Below are positions 9,164 to 18,176 of a stretch of 64,000 bases of DNA, one piece after another (position 1 is the first letter of the stretch; the number at the start of each line of letters is the position of its first letter). Source of the DNA: an uncultured Alphaproteobacteria bacterium (lineage in GTDB: Bacteria; Pseudomonadota; Alphaproteobacteria; Caulobacterales; Caulobacteraceae); assembly GCA_903860975.1 (NCBI GenBank), contig CAIOSI010000017.1, positions 161,540 through 225,539 on the forward strand, in the 5' to 3' direction. A program made the position numbers and the translations under genes. The notes beneath the pieces are model-generated. The model was not told the DNA's origin and ran no database searches. It saw nothing but the letters and a program-made list of their open reading frames with translations.

Positions 9164-10508
9164 GCTTTGGCGCACGACGCCGTTCCAGCTTACTTTGATG
9201 CATGGGGTGGTCTTCGCCATCGCCGTCATGGCGCTGATGGGCCTGATCTATCAGCAGACGGCCGGCTACCTGGCTCGCCAGATCGACGCCATCGTGGTCA
9301 GCGAAGCCCGAAACCTCACCTTGGGAGGCGCCGAACATCTTCCGGAGCGCGTCACTCAGGCCGTTGCTACCGACAGCCGGCACATCGAATACTATGGCCT
9401 TTTCTCGGCTGAGGGCATCTGGATTTCAGGCAATGTCCACACCCTGCCGCCCACGCTGCCGATCGACGGCGTGCCGCGCGAGATTCACGCGAAAAACCTG
9501 CAGCCCGGCGCGCGCGCGCTCGTGAAGCGAACGCCGTGGGGAGAAGTCTTGTTTGTCGGTCACGATGCGCTCGTTTTGACGGGCCTTCGCACGATCATCG
9601 TCAATGCGCTTTTGCTAAGCGGGGGATTGATCTTGGTGCTGGATCTGGCCGCCGCCGCAGTGCTCAGCCTTCGGCCTCTGCGACGCATCGACGATCTGCG
9701 GGCTGCCAGTCGCGCGGCCCTAAAGGGTGAGCTTGGCGTGCGCCTGCCGGTGTCGCGCCGCCGTGACGAGATCGACATGCTAGCCGGTGTCGCCAACGCC
9801 ATGATGGATGAGACGGAGCGCTTGCTGTGGGAGGTCAAGAGCGTCGGCGACAACGTCGCCCACGACCTTCGCACCCCGCTCAACCGTCTGCGCGCACGGC
9901 TCTACCGCGTACATCAGGAAACCAAGCTTGAGGGCGTTGATCGCCTAATGATCGACCAGGCGCTCGCCGAGACCGATGAAATGCTCACCCGCTTCCGTGC
10001 CTTGCAACGGATCGGTGAGATCGAGCGGCGTGATCGTCAGGCTTTTTTCGAGCCTGTCCGACTGCAAAGTATTCTGGAACATGTCATCGAGCTGCATGCG
10101 CCTCTGGCTGAGGATCGCGGCGTTACGTTAGTCGCCGACATCACCGCCAACGCGCCAGAGGTCTCTGCCGATCCGACCTTGCTATTCGAAGCGGTCAGCA
10201 ATCTTGTCGACAATGCGCTCAAGTTCACCCCGAACGGCGGCAAGGTCACGGTGCGTCTTTCTGTCCGTGAAGGCGGTCCCAGGGTCGAGGTAACCGACAA
10301 CGGCCCCGGCGTGCCGGCGGACGAGCGCGAAGCCGTTCTGCAACGCTTCTACCGCGCCAAGCGCACGCGCACCGAACCAGGTTCAGGCCTTGGCCTTTCC
10401 ATCGTCACAGCTATCGCCAGGATGCACCACTTCACCCTGTCGCTTGACGATGCTCGCCCAGGTCTGAGCGTCGCCTTGGACTGTTGGCCACGCGGCATCG
10501 AAGGTTGA
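9150..10508 (+). CDS. Sensor histidine kinase (EnvZ-like, HAMP domain)
   Basis: 452 residues. TM1 at about 13-35, a periplasmic sensor domain of roughly 110 residues, TM2 at about 147-170, then HAMP (LRPLRRIDDLRAASRAALKG). The HisKA box is NVAHDLRTPLNRLRARL with phospho-accepting His238. The ATPase has an N box (VDNALKFTPNGG), G1 (VTDNGPGVP) and G2 (GSGLGLSIV). It is translationally coupled to the preceding regulator and lies upstream of the RND system, a common arrangement for metal- or toxicant-responsive efflux regulation. The signal is unknown. Confidence 0.93.
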   Translation: MRLRELWRTTPFQLTLMHGVVFAIAVMALMGLIYQQTAGYLARQIDAIVVSEARNLTLGGAEHLPERVTQAVATDSRHIEYYGLFSAEGIWISGNVHTLPPTLPIDGVPREIHAKNLQPGARALVKRTPWGEVLFVGHDALVLTGLRTIIVNALLLSGGLILVLDLAAAAVLSLRPLRRIDDLRAASRAALKGELGVRLPVSRRRDEIDMLAGVANAMMDETERLLWEVKSVGDNVAHDLRTPLNRLRARLYRVHQETKLEGVDRLMIDQALAETDEMLTRFRALQRIGEIERRDRQAFFEPVRLQSILEHVIELHAPLAEDRGVTLVADITANAPEVSADPTLLFEAVSNLVDNALKFTPNGGKVTVRLSVREGGPRVEVTDNGPGVPADEREAVLQRFYRAKRTRTEPGSGLGLSIVTAIARMHHFTLSLDDARPGLSVALDCWPRGIEG

Positions 10509-10651
10509 GCCCTCACCGCATCGTCCCAACATAAAACTATCTTCATTGGCCTTGGCGTCTGCAGTGGGTCCATGCAGCGCTCTGGGATCACCAGCCGCTG
10601 ATTTGGCGTGCAGGCCGATCCGACGGTTCGCCAGTCCCGGAGCAGGCTCGA

Positions 10652-13600
10652 TTGAACGCCCTCGTCCGCATCGCGCTTTCGCGTCCTTACACCTTCGTCG
10701 TGATGGCGGTGCTCATCATGATCTTCGGGGTGATGGCGGCGTTCAGGACGCCGACCGACATTTTTCCGGAAATCAAGGTCCCGGTGATCGGGGTCGCCTT
10801 CAATTTCTCAGGTCTCGCGCCCGGCGACATGTCCAGTCGGATCGTCACTCAGTTCGAGCGCTTCCTGTCCACGACGGTCAACGATGTCGAGCATACAGAG
10901 AGCCAGTCGCTTCCGGGCATTGGGATCGTGAAGATCTATTTCCAGCCCGGTACAGATATCCGCACGGCGACAGCTCAAGTCACATCGACGGCCCAGACCT
11001 CAGTCAAGCAGATGCCGGCGGGGGTCACGCCACCCTTGGTGCTCAACTACTCAGCCTCCACAGTGCCGATCCTGCAACTGGCGGATTCCGACAAGACCCT
11101 GTCGGAGCAGCAGCTGTTCGATCTAAGCCAAGTGGTGATCCGACCCGTCATCACCACGGTGCCAGGTGCCGCGACGCCCTATCCCTACGGCGGCCAGATT
11201 CGCCAGGTTCAGATCGACCTCGACCCACAGGCCCTACAGTCCAAGGGTATCTCTGCCAATGACGTCACCACCGCCATAGCCGCTCAGAACCAAATCCTGC
11301 CGGTCGGCTTCGTGAAGATTGGCTCTTATCAATACAACGTCCGTCTCAACGACGCAGCCGATACGATTGAGGATCTCAACAACCTGCCGATCAAGACGGT
11401 CGGCGGCGCAACCCTCTTCATCCACGATGTGGGTCAGGTGCGCGACGGCTCCGGCCCGCAAACCAATATCGTGCACGTCGACGGCGGCCGCGCCGTGCTT
11501 TCAACGATCCTGAAAAACGGCTCAGCCTCGACGCTGGCCGTCGTTCAGGGCGTAAAGGACAAATTACCGAGCCTCGCCGAGCAACTGCCGTCCACCTTCA
11601 AGATCACAGCGTTGAACGACCAGTCGTTGTTCGTGAAGGGCGCCATCTCCAGCGTGATCAAGGAAGGCGCAGTCGCGGCAGCCTTGACCAGCCTGATGAT
11701 CCTGCTCTTTCTGGGGAGCTGGCGCTCGACGGTGATTATCGCGGTGTCGATCCCGCTGGCGGTGTTGGCGGCGATCACGGCGCTGTCCGTCAGCGGCCAG
11801 ACGCTGAACATCATGACGCTTGGAGGCCTGGCGCTCGCCGTCGGCGTCTTGGTCGATGACGCCACCGTCACCATCGAGAACATCAACTGGCATCTGGAGC
11901 ACGGCAAGGACGTCCGCTCGGCGATTCTCGACGGCGCCAATCAGATCGTGACCCCTGCCTTTGTTTCGCTGCTCTGCATCTGCATCGTCTTCGTGCCGAT
12001 GTTCATGCTGCAGGGTGTCGCAGGTTTCCTATTCGTACCCATGGCCATGTCTGTTGTGTTCGCCATGGTCGCCTCGTTCGTGCTCTCACGAACGCTTGTT
12101 CCAACGATGGCGATGTATCTCTTGAAACCTCACTCGGCAGAGGCTCACCACAGCGCAGATCTCTCACGCAATCCGGTCGCGCGGTTCCAGCGGCGTTTCG
12201 AAGTGGGGTTCGACGCCGTTCGTACGGCCTACAGCGAATTGCTGGCGCGCGCGATGGACGCACGCCGACCGTTTCTGATCGGCTTCATGGCCGTGGTGGT
12301 GCTGTCCTTCGGGCTCGCGCCCTTCCTGGGCAGCAACTTCTTCCCGACAGTGGATGCCGGCCAAATGACGCTTCACGTGCGCGCTCCAGTTGGCACCCGA
12401 CTTGAGGACACCTCGTTGGCGTTTCGCCGCATCGAGGGCACGATCCGGCGGACGATTGCCGCCGACGAGCTTGGCTCGATCGTTGACAATATCGGCATCC
12501 CGAACAGCTCCATCAACATGGTCTATTCGAATTCTGGCGTGATTGGCCCGCAGGACGGCGATATCTACGTCAGCCTCAGGCCGCACCATCACTCCACTGC
12601 GGCCTATGTGAAAACCTTGCGTGAAGTGCTGCCACGCGACTACCCCAGCATCAGCTTCGCCTTCTTGCCCGCCGATATCGTCAGCCAGATCCTGAATTTT
12701 GGATCGCCTGCGCCGATCGATCTGCAGGTTTCCGGGCCCAATCCTGCCGCCAACCGCACTTACGCCAACATGCTACTTCGCAAGATCAAAATGGTTCGCG
12801 GCCTGGCTGACGTGCGCATGCAGCAGCCCGAGGGTGCACCTGAACTTCGCGTCGATGTCGATCGCGCGCGGATCGCCCAGCTCGGTCTGTCCGAACGTGA
12901 CGTGACCAACAGCCTGGTGACGACCCTAGCCGGTAGCTCGCAGGGCGCGCCGACCTACTGGCTGAACCCCAAGAACGGTGTCTCCTACCCCATTGTCGCA
13001 CAGACGCCGGAAAGCCGGATATCGTCCATCGCAGGCCTTGAAGGTGTGCCGATCAACAGCGCAACAAGCGGTCCATCCCAAATGCTGGGGGGCCTAGGCG
13101 TGATCAGCCGCGATTCCGCATCTTCGGTGGTCAGCCACTACAATGCCCAGCCGGTCATCGATATCTATGCGACGACGCAGGGCCGCGACCTGGGCTCTGT
13201 GACCCGCGATATCAATAAGATTCTGAAGGACGCCGCCAAGGATCGACCGAAGGGTGCGACCATCAACCTGCGGGGGCAGATGGTCACCATGGATGATGCC
13301 TTTTCGGGCCTGTTCTTAGGCTTGGCCGCAGCGATTGTGCTGATCTACCTGCTGATCGTTGTGAACTTTCAGTCGTGGCTCGACCCCTTCGTGATCATCA
13401 CGGCCTTGCCCGCCGCGCTGGCTGGAATCGTCTGGATCCTGTTTGCGACAGGAACGACCCTTTCGGTTCCGGCGCTGACGGGTGCGATCATGTGCATGGG
13501 TGTGGCGACCGCCAATTCCATCTTGGTGGTGAGCTTCGCTCGCGAACGCCTGGCCGCCACTGGAGACGCGCTGCTGGCTGCCACCGAGGCCGGCTTCACC

Positions 13601-13837
13601 CGTTTCCGGCCCGTTGTTATGACGGCGCTGGCGATGATCATTGGCATGGCCCCTATGGCGCTTGGCCTGGGTGAGGGCGGCGAGCAGAACGCCCCCTTGG
13701 GCCGGGCGGTTATTGGCGGGCTGATCTTCGCCACCATCGCAACGCTAATGTTCGTCCCCGTGGTCTTTAGCCTGGTTCATAGCCGGCGCGATCAGCTCTT
13801 GGAGCCCGAACCCATCGCTGGAGGGTCCTATGCCTGA
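10652..13837 (+). CDS. RND efflux inner-membrane transporter (AcrB/MexB superfamily)
   Basis: 1061 residues starting at a TTG (MNALVRIALSRPYTFVVMAV). It shows the duplicated RND plan: TM1, a large periplasmic loop, TM2-6, TM7, a second loop and TM8-12. Proton-relay acidic residues are present in TM4 (GVLVDDATVTIENI, Asp402/Asp403). As the proton-driven pump it would export substrates from the periplasm or inner leaflet through the adaptor and outer-membrane channel encoded immediately downstream. Sequence features place it with the hydrophobic/amphiphilic efflux group rather than heavy-metal CusA types, but the substrate is not predictable. Confidence 0.93.
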   Translation: MNALVRIALSRPYTFVVMAVLIMIFGVMAAFRTPTDIFPEIKVPVIGVAFNFSGLAPGDMSSRIVTQFERFLSTTVNDVEHTESQSLPGIGIVKIYFQPGTDIRTATAQVTSTAQTSVKQMPAGVTPPLVLNYSASTVPILQLADSDKTLSEQQLFDLSQVVIRPVITTVPGAATPYPYGGQIRQVQIDLDPQALQSKGISANDVTTAIAAQNQILPVGFVKIGSYQYNVRLNDAADTIEDLNNLPIKTVGGATLFIHDVGQVRDGSGPQTNIVHVDGGRAVLSTILKNGSASTLAVVQGVKDKLPSLAEQLPSTFKITALNDQSLFVKGAISSVIKEGAVAAALTSLMILLFLGSWRSTVIIAVSIPLAVLAAITALSVSGQTLNIMTLGGLALAVGVLVDDATVTIENINWHLEHGKDVRSAILDGANQIVTPAFVSLLCICIVFVPMFMLQGVAGFLFVPMAMSVVFAMVASFVLSRTLVPTMAMYLLKPHSAEAHHSADLSRNPVARFQRRFEVGFDAVRTAYSELLARAMDARRPFLIGFMAVVVLSFGLAPFLGSNFFPTVDAGQMTLHVRAPVGTRLEDTSLAFRRIEGTIRRTIAADELGSIVDNIGIPNSSINMVYSNSGVIGPQDGDIYVSLRPHHHSTAAYVKTLREVLPRDYPSISFAFLPADIVSQILNFGSPAPIDLQVSGPNPAANRTYANMLLRKIKMVRGLADVRMQQPEGAPELRVDVDRARIAQLGLSERDVTNSLVTTLAGSSQGAPTYWLNPKNGVSYPIVAQTPESRISSIAGLEGVPINSATSGPSQMLGGLGVISRDSASSVVSHYNAQPVIDIYATTQGRDLGSVTRDINKILKDAAKDRPKGATINLRGQMVTMDDAFSGLFLGLAAAIVLIYLLIVVNFQSWLDPFVIITALPAALAGIVWILFATGTTLSVPALTGAIMCMGVATANSILVVSFARERLAATGDALLAATEAGFTRFRPVVMTALAMIIGMAPMALGLGEGGEQNAPLGRAVIGGLIFATIATLMFVPVVFSLVHSRRDQLLEPEPIAGGSYA

Positions 13838-15008
13838 TCCCATAATCTTGCCTGAGGGCCCTCTCGTATCGACAGGTCGCTTGAAGCTTGCCGGCGTCGT
13901 TGCCGCGGGGCTCGCCGTCCTCGTCGTGGTCGTTGGCCTGGTCACGCGCGTCAGCGCGGATCAGAGCCAAGCGGCCTGGACGCAAGACCAGTCCATCCCA
14001 ACCCTTAACCTGGCCAAGATCGACGCCGGTGGCGAACGCCAGCTTGTTCTGCCGGGCGATGTGCAAGCGTTCAACACCGCCCCGATCCACGCCCGCGTCG
14101 GTGGCTATCTGAAGCACTGGTATGTGGATATCGGAACCCCGGTCAAAGCCGGCCAGCTCCTCGCAGACATCGATACACCGGACCTCGACCAGCAGGTCCT
14201 TCAAGCGCGCGCCGATCTCGCCACGGCCCAGGCCAATCAGAGCCTTGCGGCGACGACCTCCAAGCGCTGGCAGGGCCTTGTGGCCGCCGACGCGGTTTCC
14301 AGGCAAGATGCTGACGAAAAGATCGGCGATCTGGCGGCCAAGAGCTCACTGGTCAACGCGTCCCGCGCCAACCTCAACCGCCTGCTGGCTCTGGAATCTT
14401 TCAAGAAAATCACAGCGCCATTCGCGGGTGTCGTGACGACGCGTTCCACGGACATCGGCCAGTTGATCACCACGGGAAGCCCCAGCGACACGGCGCTTTT
14501 CACGGTCGCCGACCAGCGCAAACTGAGGGTCTATGTTCGAGTGCCGCAGAATTATTCGGCGCTGGTCCACAAGGGGCAGACGGCAGACCTGACTGTCCCT
14601 GAGTTCGTTGGCCAAACGTTCAAGGCCGTGGTCGTCAACAGCTCTCAGGCGGTTGGGCCGCAGACCGGTGCCGAACTGGTCGAGCTTTCCCTGGACAACG
14701 CCGACGGGCGTATCAAGTCCGGCGACTACGCCCAGGTGACGTTTCGTCTGACCTCTGCGGCCACCACCACCCGCATCCCCGTGACCGCAATCCAGTACCG
14801 CCACAATGGGCCCGTCGTTGCGCTTGTCGGTCGGGACAATCACGTGAAAATCCGCCCCGTGATCATCTCACGCGACCTAGGCTCCAGCGTCGAGGTTGGC
14901 GCCGGGCTTTCCACCAGCGACCGGATTGTCGACAACCCGCCGGAGTCGCTGGTCGAAGGCGATTTGGTCCGTATCGCCGGGGCCTTGGTCCAGAAGGCGG
15001 TAGTCTAG
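13830..15008 (+). CDS. RND efflux periplasmic adaptor (membrane fusion protein)
   Basis: 392 residues. An N-terminal TM anchor at about 18-40 is followed by a lipoyl-like half-motif (RVGGYLKHWYVDIGTPVKAG), an alpha-hairpin coiled coil (about 115-185, rich in Ala/Asp/Gln), the second lipoyl half (ITAPFAGVVTTRSTDIGQLI) and beta-barrel/membrane-proximal domains. It bridges the RND pump and the outer-membrane channel. It starts within the last 8 nt of the pump gene (ATGCCTGA overlap), so synthesis is coupled. Confidence 0.92.
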   Translation: MPDPIILPEGPLVSTGRLKLAGVVAAGLAVLVVVVGLVTRVSADQSQAAWTQDQSIPTLNLAKIDAGGERQLVLPGDVQAFNTAPIHARVGGYLKHWYVDIGTPVKAGQLLADIDTPDLDQQVLQARADLATAQANQSLAATTSKRWQGLVAADAVSRQDADEKIGDLAAKSSLVNASRANLNRLLALESFKKITAPFAGVVTTRSTDIGQLITTGSPSDTALFTVADQRKLRVYVRVPQNYSALVHKGQTADLTVPEFVGQTFKAVVVNSSQAVGPQTGAELVELSLDNADGRIKSGDYAQVTFRLTSAATTTRIPVTAIQYRHNGPVVALVGRDNHVKIRPVIISRDLGSSVEVGAGLSTSDRIVDNPPESLVEGDLVRIAGALVQKAVV

Positions 15009-15013
15009 CGCGG

Positions 15014-16414
15014 ATGCCAACGGCGCGCTTGCTCATGATGCCCGCGTTGGCGGTCTTGCTCAGCGGCTGCTCATTTGCGCCTGCCTATGCGCCGCCGCCG
15101 GCTCCAGTCGGGGCGGCCTTCATGGAGCAGGGTCCCTGGACACCTGCGGTGCCCGCTGACGCAGAACCCCGCGGCGAATGGTGGGGCATGTTCTCAGATC
15201 CAGTCCTCGACGATCTGGAAGCTCGTGCCTCCAGAGCAAACCCCAGTCTCGCTGCAGCCGTCGCGGCCTACGACCAGGCCCGCGCACTCTCAACTCAGGC
15301 TCGCGCCGGCCTGCTTCCTGAGATCGATGCAACCGCGACAGCCCAACGCACGCACCGCTCCGACAACGCTCCTCTGAGGAGTGGTGGACCAGACGCGTAC
15401 ACGATCAACCAGCTTGGCGCGTCGGTCGCCTATGAGATCGATCTTTGGGGGCGTCTTCGCAATCTCTCGGCCGGCGCGGACGATCGCGCCCAGGCCAGTG
15501 CCGCTGACCTTAAGTCAATGCGGCTTAGCCTGCAGGCCGACCTCGCTGATGACTATCTCACGCTGCGCGGTCTCGACGCCCAACTTCGATTGTTAAGCGT
15601 GACGGCCAATGCCTATGAGCGCGCCCTGGAGCTCACTCAGATCCGTCACGACGGAGGCAATGCGACAGCTCTGGATGTTGCGCGCGCTCAGATTCAGCTC
15701 TCCACACTCAAGGCCCAGATCACCGACGTCGGCGCTCAGCGCGCCCTGATGGAACACGCTGTCGCGGCCTTGGTGGGCGAAAGCGCTTCGAGCTTCAGTC
15801 TCGCCGTGGTCACGACCAGCCTTGCGTATCCGAAGGTAGCCGTGAGCGCCCCGTCGCGCCTGCTGCAGCGCCGTCCCGATATCGCTGCAGCGGAGCGGCG
15901 CGCTGCGGCCGCCAATGCCGATGTTGGCGTTGCGCGAGCGGCACAGTTTCCAGCGTTGATGCTCGACGGTTCGGGAGGGTGGCAAACGGCGGGCAGGATC
16001 AATCTGCTCCAGGTGCCCAACACATTTTGGATGGTCGGCCCGCAACTCCTGGGGCCAGTCTTCGACGGGGGCCGGCGGCGGGCCGGCGTGGTCGCCAGCC
16101 GCGCGGCCTTCGACCAGGCCAGCGCCAACTATCGCGCTGTGGTTCTCAACGCCTTTCGCGATGTCGAAGACCAAATGGCGCTGGCCAACCGGCTTGCGGT
16201 TGAGGCCAAAGACCAGATGGACGCGGTGACCGCCGCGCGCCGTAGCGTCGAGCTGGCCAACATCCGTTACCGCCAGGGCGTCGCGACCTACCTCGATGTG
16301 GTCACCTCCCAGACCGCCGCCCTGACGGCCGAGCAGGCTGAGATCCAACTCAACACGCGGCGTCTGCAAGCGAGTGTAAACCTGACGCGAGCGTTAGGCG
16401 GCACCTGGAGTTAG
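15014..16414 (+). CDS. NodT-family outer-membrane efflux lipoprotein
   Basis: 466 residues. Signal peptide with lipobox (LAVLLSGC) at 1-19, then two TolC-like repeats. The phrases WWGMFSDPVLDDLEARA, RRPDIAAAERRAAAANADVGVARAAQFP and GVATYLDVVTSQTAAL are diagnostic of the NodT/OprM group. It trimerises to form the outer-membrane channel of the tripartite pump. The start is 5 nt after the adaptor stop, making a pump-adaptor-channel operon. Confidence 0.93.
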   Translation: MPTARLLMMPALAVLLSGCSFAPAYAPPPAPVGAAFMEQGPWTPAVPADAEPRGEWWGMFSDPVLDDLEARASRANPSLAAAVAAYDQARALSTQARAGLLPEIDATATAQRTHRSDNAPLRSGGPDAYTINQLGASVAYEIDLWGRLRNLSAGADDRAQASAADLKSMRLSLQADLADDYLTLRGLDAQLRLLSVTANAYERALELTQIRHDGGNATALDVARAQIQLSTLKAQITDVGAQRALMEHAVAALVGESASSFSLAVVTTSLAYPKVAVSAPSRLLQRRPDIAAAERRAAAANADVGVARAAQFPALMLDGSGGWQTAGRINLLQVPNTFWMVGPQLLGPVFDGGRRRAGVVASRAAFDQASANYRAVVLNAFRDVEDQMALANRLAVEAKDQMDAVTAARRSVELANIRYRQGVATYLDVVTSQTAALTAEQAEIQLNTRRLQASVNLTRALGGTWS

Positions 16415-16418
16415 AGCC

Positions 16419-17810
16419 CTAACGGGTTGCGGGCTTCCATGGCCTCGGAGCGGTCGGAGGATCCATGACGAAGCTCATCCGCGGCGTACGGCTCGGCATA
16501 TATTCGTAAGCGTCGCCCGTTTCCCTTCGAAGTGCCGCAAGACGTCCCTTCAAGGTCGCGGTCAGCGCCTCGAAGCCCGGCTTGCCGTACAGGTTGTGAT
16601 CCTCATTGGGATCGCTTTTCAGGTCGTAGAGCTCGTATTCCTGTGGTTCGGTGAAGAAGTGGATGAACTTGTAGCGTTCGGTCCGTATGCCCCTGTGTGG
16701 CCGCACGTTCTCGTAGGCTGGATACTCATAGTATTCGTAGAGCCAGTCTTTGCGCCAATCTGGCAGGGATTTGTCCGTTGCCAGCGGCAGGAAGCTGCGG
16801 CCCTGCATGGTCGCGGGCGCCGACAGACCCGCAAGGTCCAGCAGAGTTTGGGCCGCATCGATGTTCAGGACCATTTCCTTTCGCCTCTGGCCCGCAGCGA
16901 TGGCTTTCGGATAACGGAGCATCATCGGGATGCGGATCGACGGCTCATACATCAGCCGCTTGTCGTAGAATGTGTGTTCGCCCAAAAAGAACCCGTGATC
17001 TGAGCTCAGCATGATCGCGGTCTCGTCGAGTTTTCCCTTTGCCTTCAGCGCGGCCATGACCAGCCCCACGTCCTCGTCATTGGACTCGACGCCGACGTAG
17101 TGATCCTTGACCAACTCCTCGAGCGAGCGCGGGTTGTCGACGAAAACCTCGGTGGTGCCGATCTTGTTTTCGGCCTCGGCCACCGCCCGCGGCTTGCCGG
17201 CATAGTTGGTCAAGTCCTCATTGAAATTCTCCGGGATCGGTATCTTCACGCCGTTGAACCGATCCAGCATCCGTCGTGGCCGATAAAACGGCGCGTGCGG
17301 GCCATAGAACCATAAGAACAGGGCGAAGGGCTTGTCGCTCCGGGTGGCGACCCATTCCACTGCCTTGTCGGTGAGGATGTCGTCGACATAGATATCGTAG
17401 GTTTTCGCCGCGGAATATTTACCGTCGTGGCCCTCGATAATGCTCGGGTGCAGGTAGTCTGCCTGCCCCAGGAATCCGAAATAGTAATCCCAGCGGTGGT
17501 CAAGCAGAGCGCCGCCAAGATGGCTTTTGCCGATGGAGGCCGTTTCGTAGCCGTGCTCTTTCAGGACATCGGTGACCATCGTGTAGCTGCGTGGCACCCG
17601 GCTCTGGTCGTTGGTTGTGGCTCCGGTGGTGTGAGAGTAGGCGCCGGTCAGGAAGCTTGCGCGTGACGGCAGGCACAAAGAGTTGGTCACGAAGGCGTTG
17701 TCGAACCGCACGCCTTCGCGGCCGATGCGGTCCATGTTCGGTGTCTTCAGGATCGGGTTGCCAGCGCTGCTGAACTCGTCGGCCCGAAGACCCTCGCCCA
17801 TGAAAAACAC
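16419..17810 (-). CDS. Type I sulfatase (Cys/formylglycine type), probably exported
   Basis: 463 residues from the first ATG, but the frame is open upstream to 17951 and includes PNIVF, the usual first strand of sulfatases, plus a twin-arginine-like stretch (NRRSVVTG), so the true start is probably upstream at a non-ATG codon. The active-site motif SLCLPSRASFLTG carries the Cys of C-x-P-S-R that is converted to formylglycine (Cys46 from the ATG). LSSDHGFFLGEH provides the second metal-binding group. The first metal motif, normally a DD pair, reads GEGLR. Substrate unknown; a symporter gene upstream may import the product. Confidence 0.87.
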   Translation of the reverse strand: MFFMGEGLRADEFSSAGNPILKTPNMDRIGREGVRFDNAFVTNSLCLPSRASFLTGAYSHTTGATTNDQSRVPRSYTMVTDVLKEHGYETASIGKSHLGGALLDHRWDYYFGFLGQADYLHPSIIEGHDGKYSAAKTYDIYVDDILTDKAVEWVATRSDKPFALFLWFYGPHAPFYRPRRMLDRFNGVKIPIPENFNEDLTNYAGKPRAVAEAENKIGTTEVFVDNPRSLEELVKDHYVGVESNDEDVGLVMAALKAKGKLDETAIMLSSDHGFFLGEHTFYDKRLMYEPSIRIPMMLRYPKAIAAGQRRKEMVLNIDAAQTLLDLAGLSAPATMQGRSFLPLATDKSLPDWRKDWLYEYYEYPAYENVRPHRGIRTERYKFIHFFTEPQEYELYDLKSDPNEDHNLYGKPGFEALTATLKGRLAALRRETGDAYEYMPSRTPRMSFVMDPPTAPRPWKPATR

Positions 17811-17951
17811 GATGTTGGGCTTGTCGGACCGTGCCGCCGTCCTGGCGACGGTCGATACGGCGCGCGCTGTCGAAATTCCGGTAACGACGGAACGGCGATT
17901 GGGGGCATCTTTGCGCTTGGTGTTGGCTTTCTGACCTGCGGCGATCCCGCT

Positions 17952-18167
17952 TTAGTCGTGAGGTGGCGCACGGCGTCTGGCGATCACCGCCAGCAACACC
18001 ATAAACGCTCCGAAGACAGCAAGCGCCGAGCCCCATATCAGGTCGACATTGAGGCCGGCAGAGTGCGCTTCCAACACGGCTGGATCGCCAATGAGGCCGA
18101 AGACTCCAAGTAGGCCTCCTATGGCGAGGAAGAGCAGGCCAATAGGCAGGCGAACGTCAAATGGCAT
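17952..18167 (-). CDS. Small two-helix membrane protein
   Basis: 71 residues with two hydrophobic segments (about 8-27 and 45-63) and a positively charged C-terminus (ARRRAPPHD). No family recognised. It lies 9 nt downstream of the symporter stop and directly before the sulfatase on the same strand, so it is probably part of that operon, perhaps an accessory to the transporter. Its TAA stop is in the same frame as the sulfatase reading frame that follows. Confidence 0.6.
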   Translation of the reverse strand: MPFDVRLPIGLLFLAIGGLLGVFGLIGDPAVLEAHSAGLNVDLIWGSALAVFGAFMVLLAVIARRRAPPHD

Positions 18168-18176
18168 TGTGGTCCC

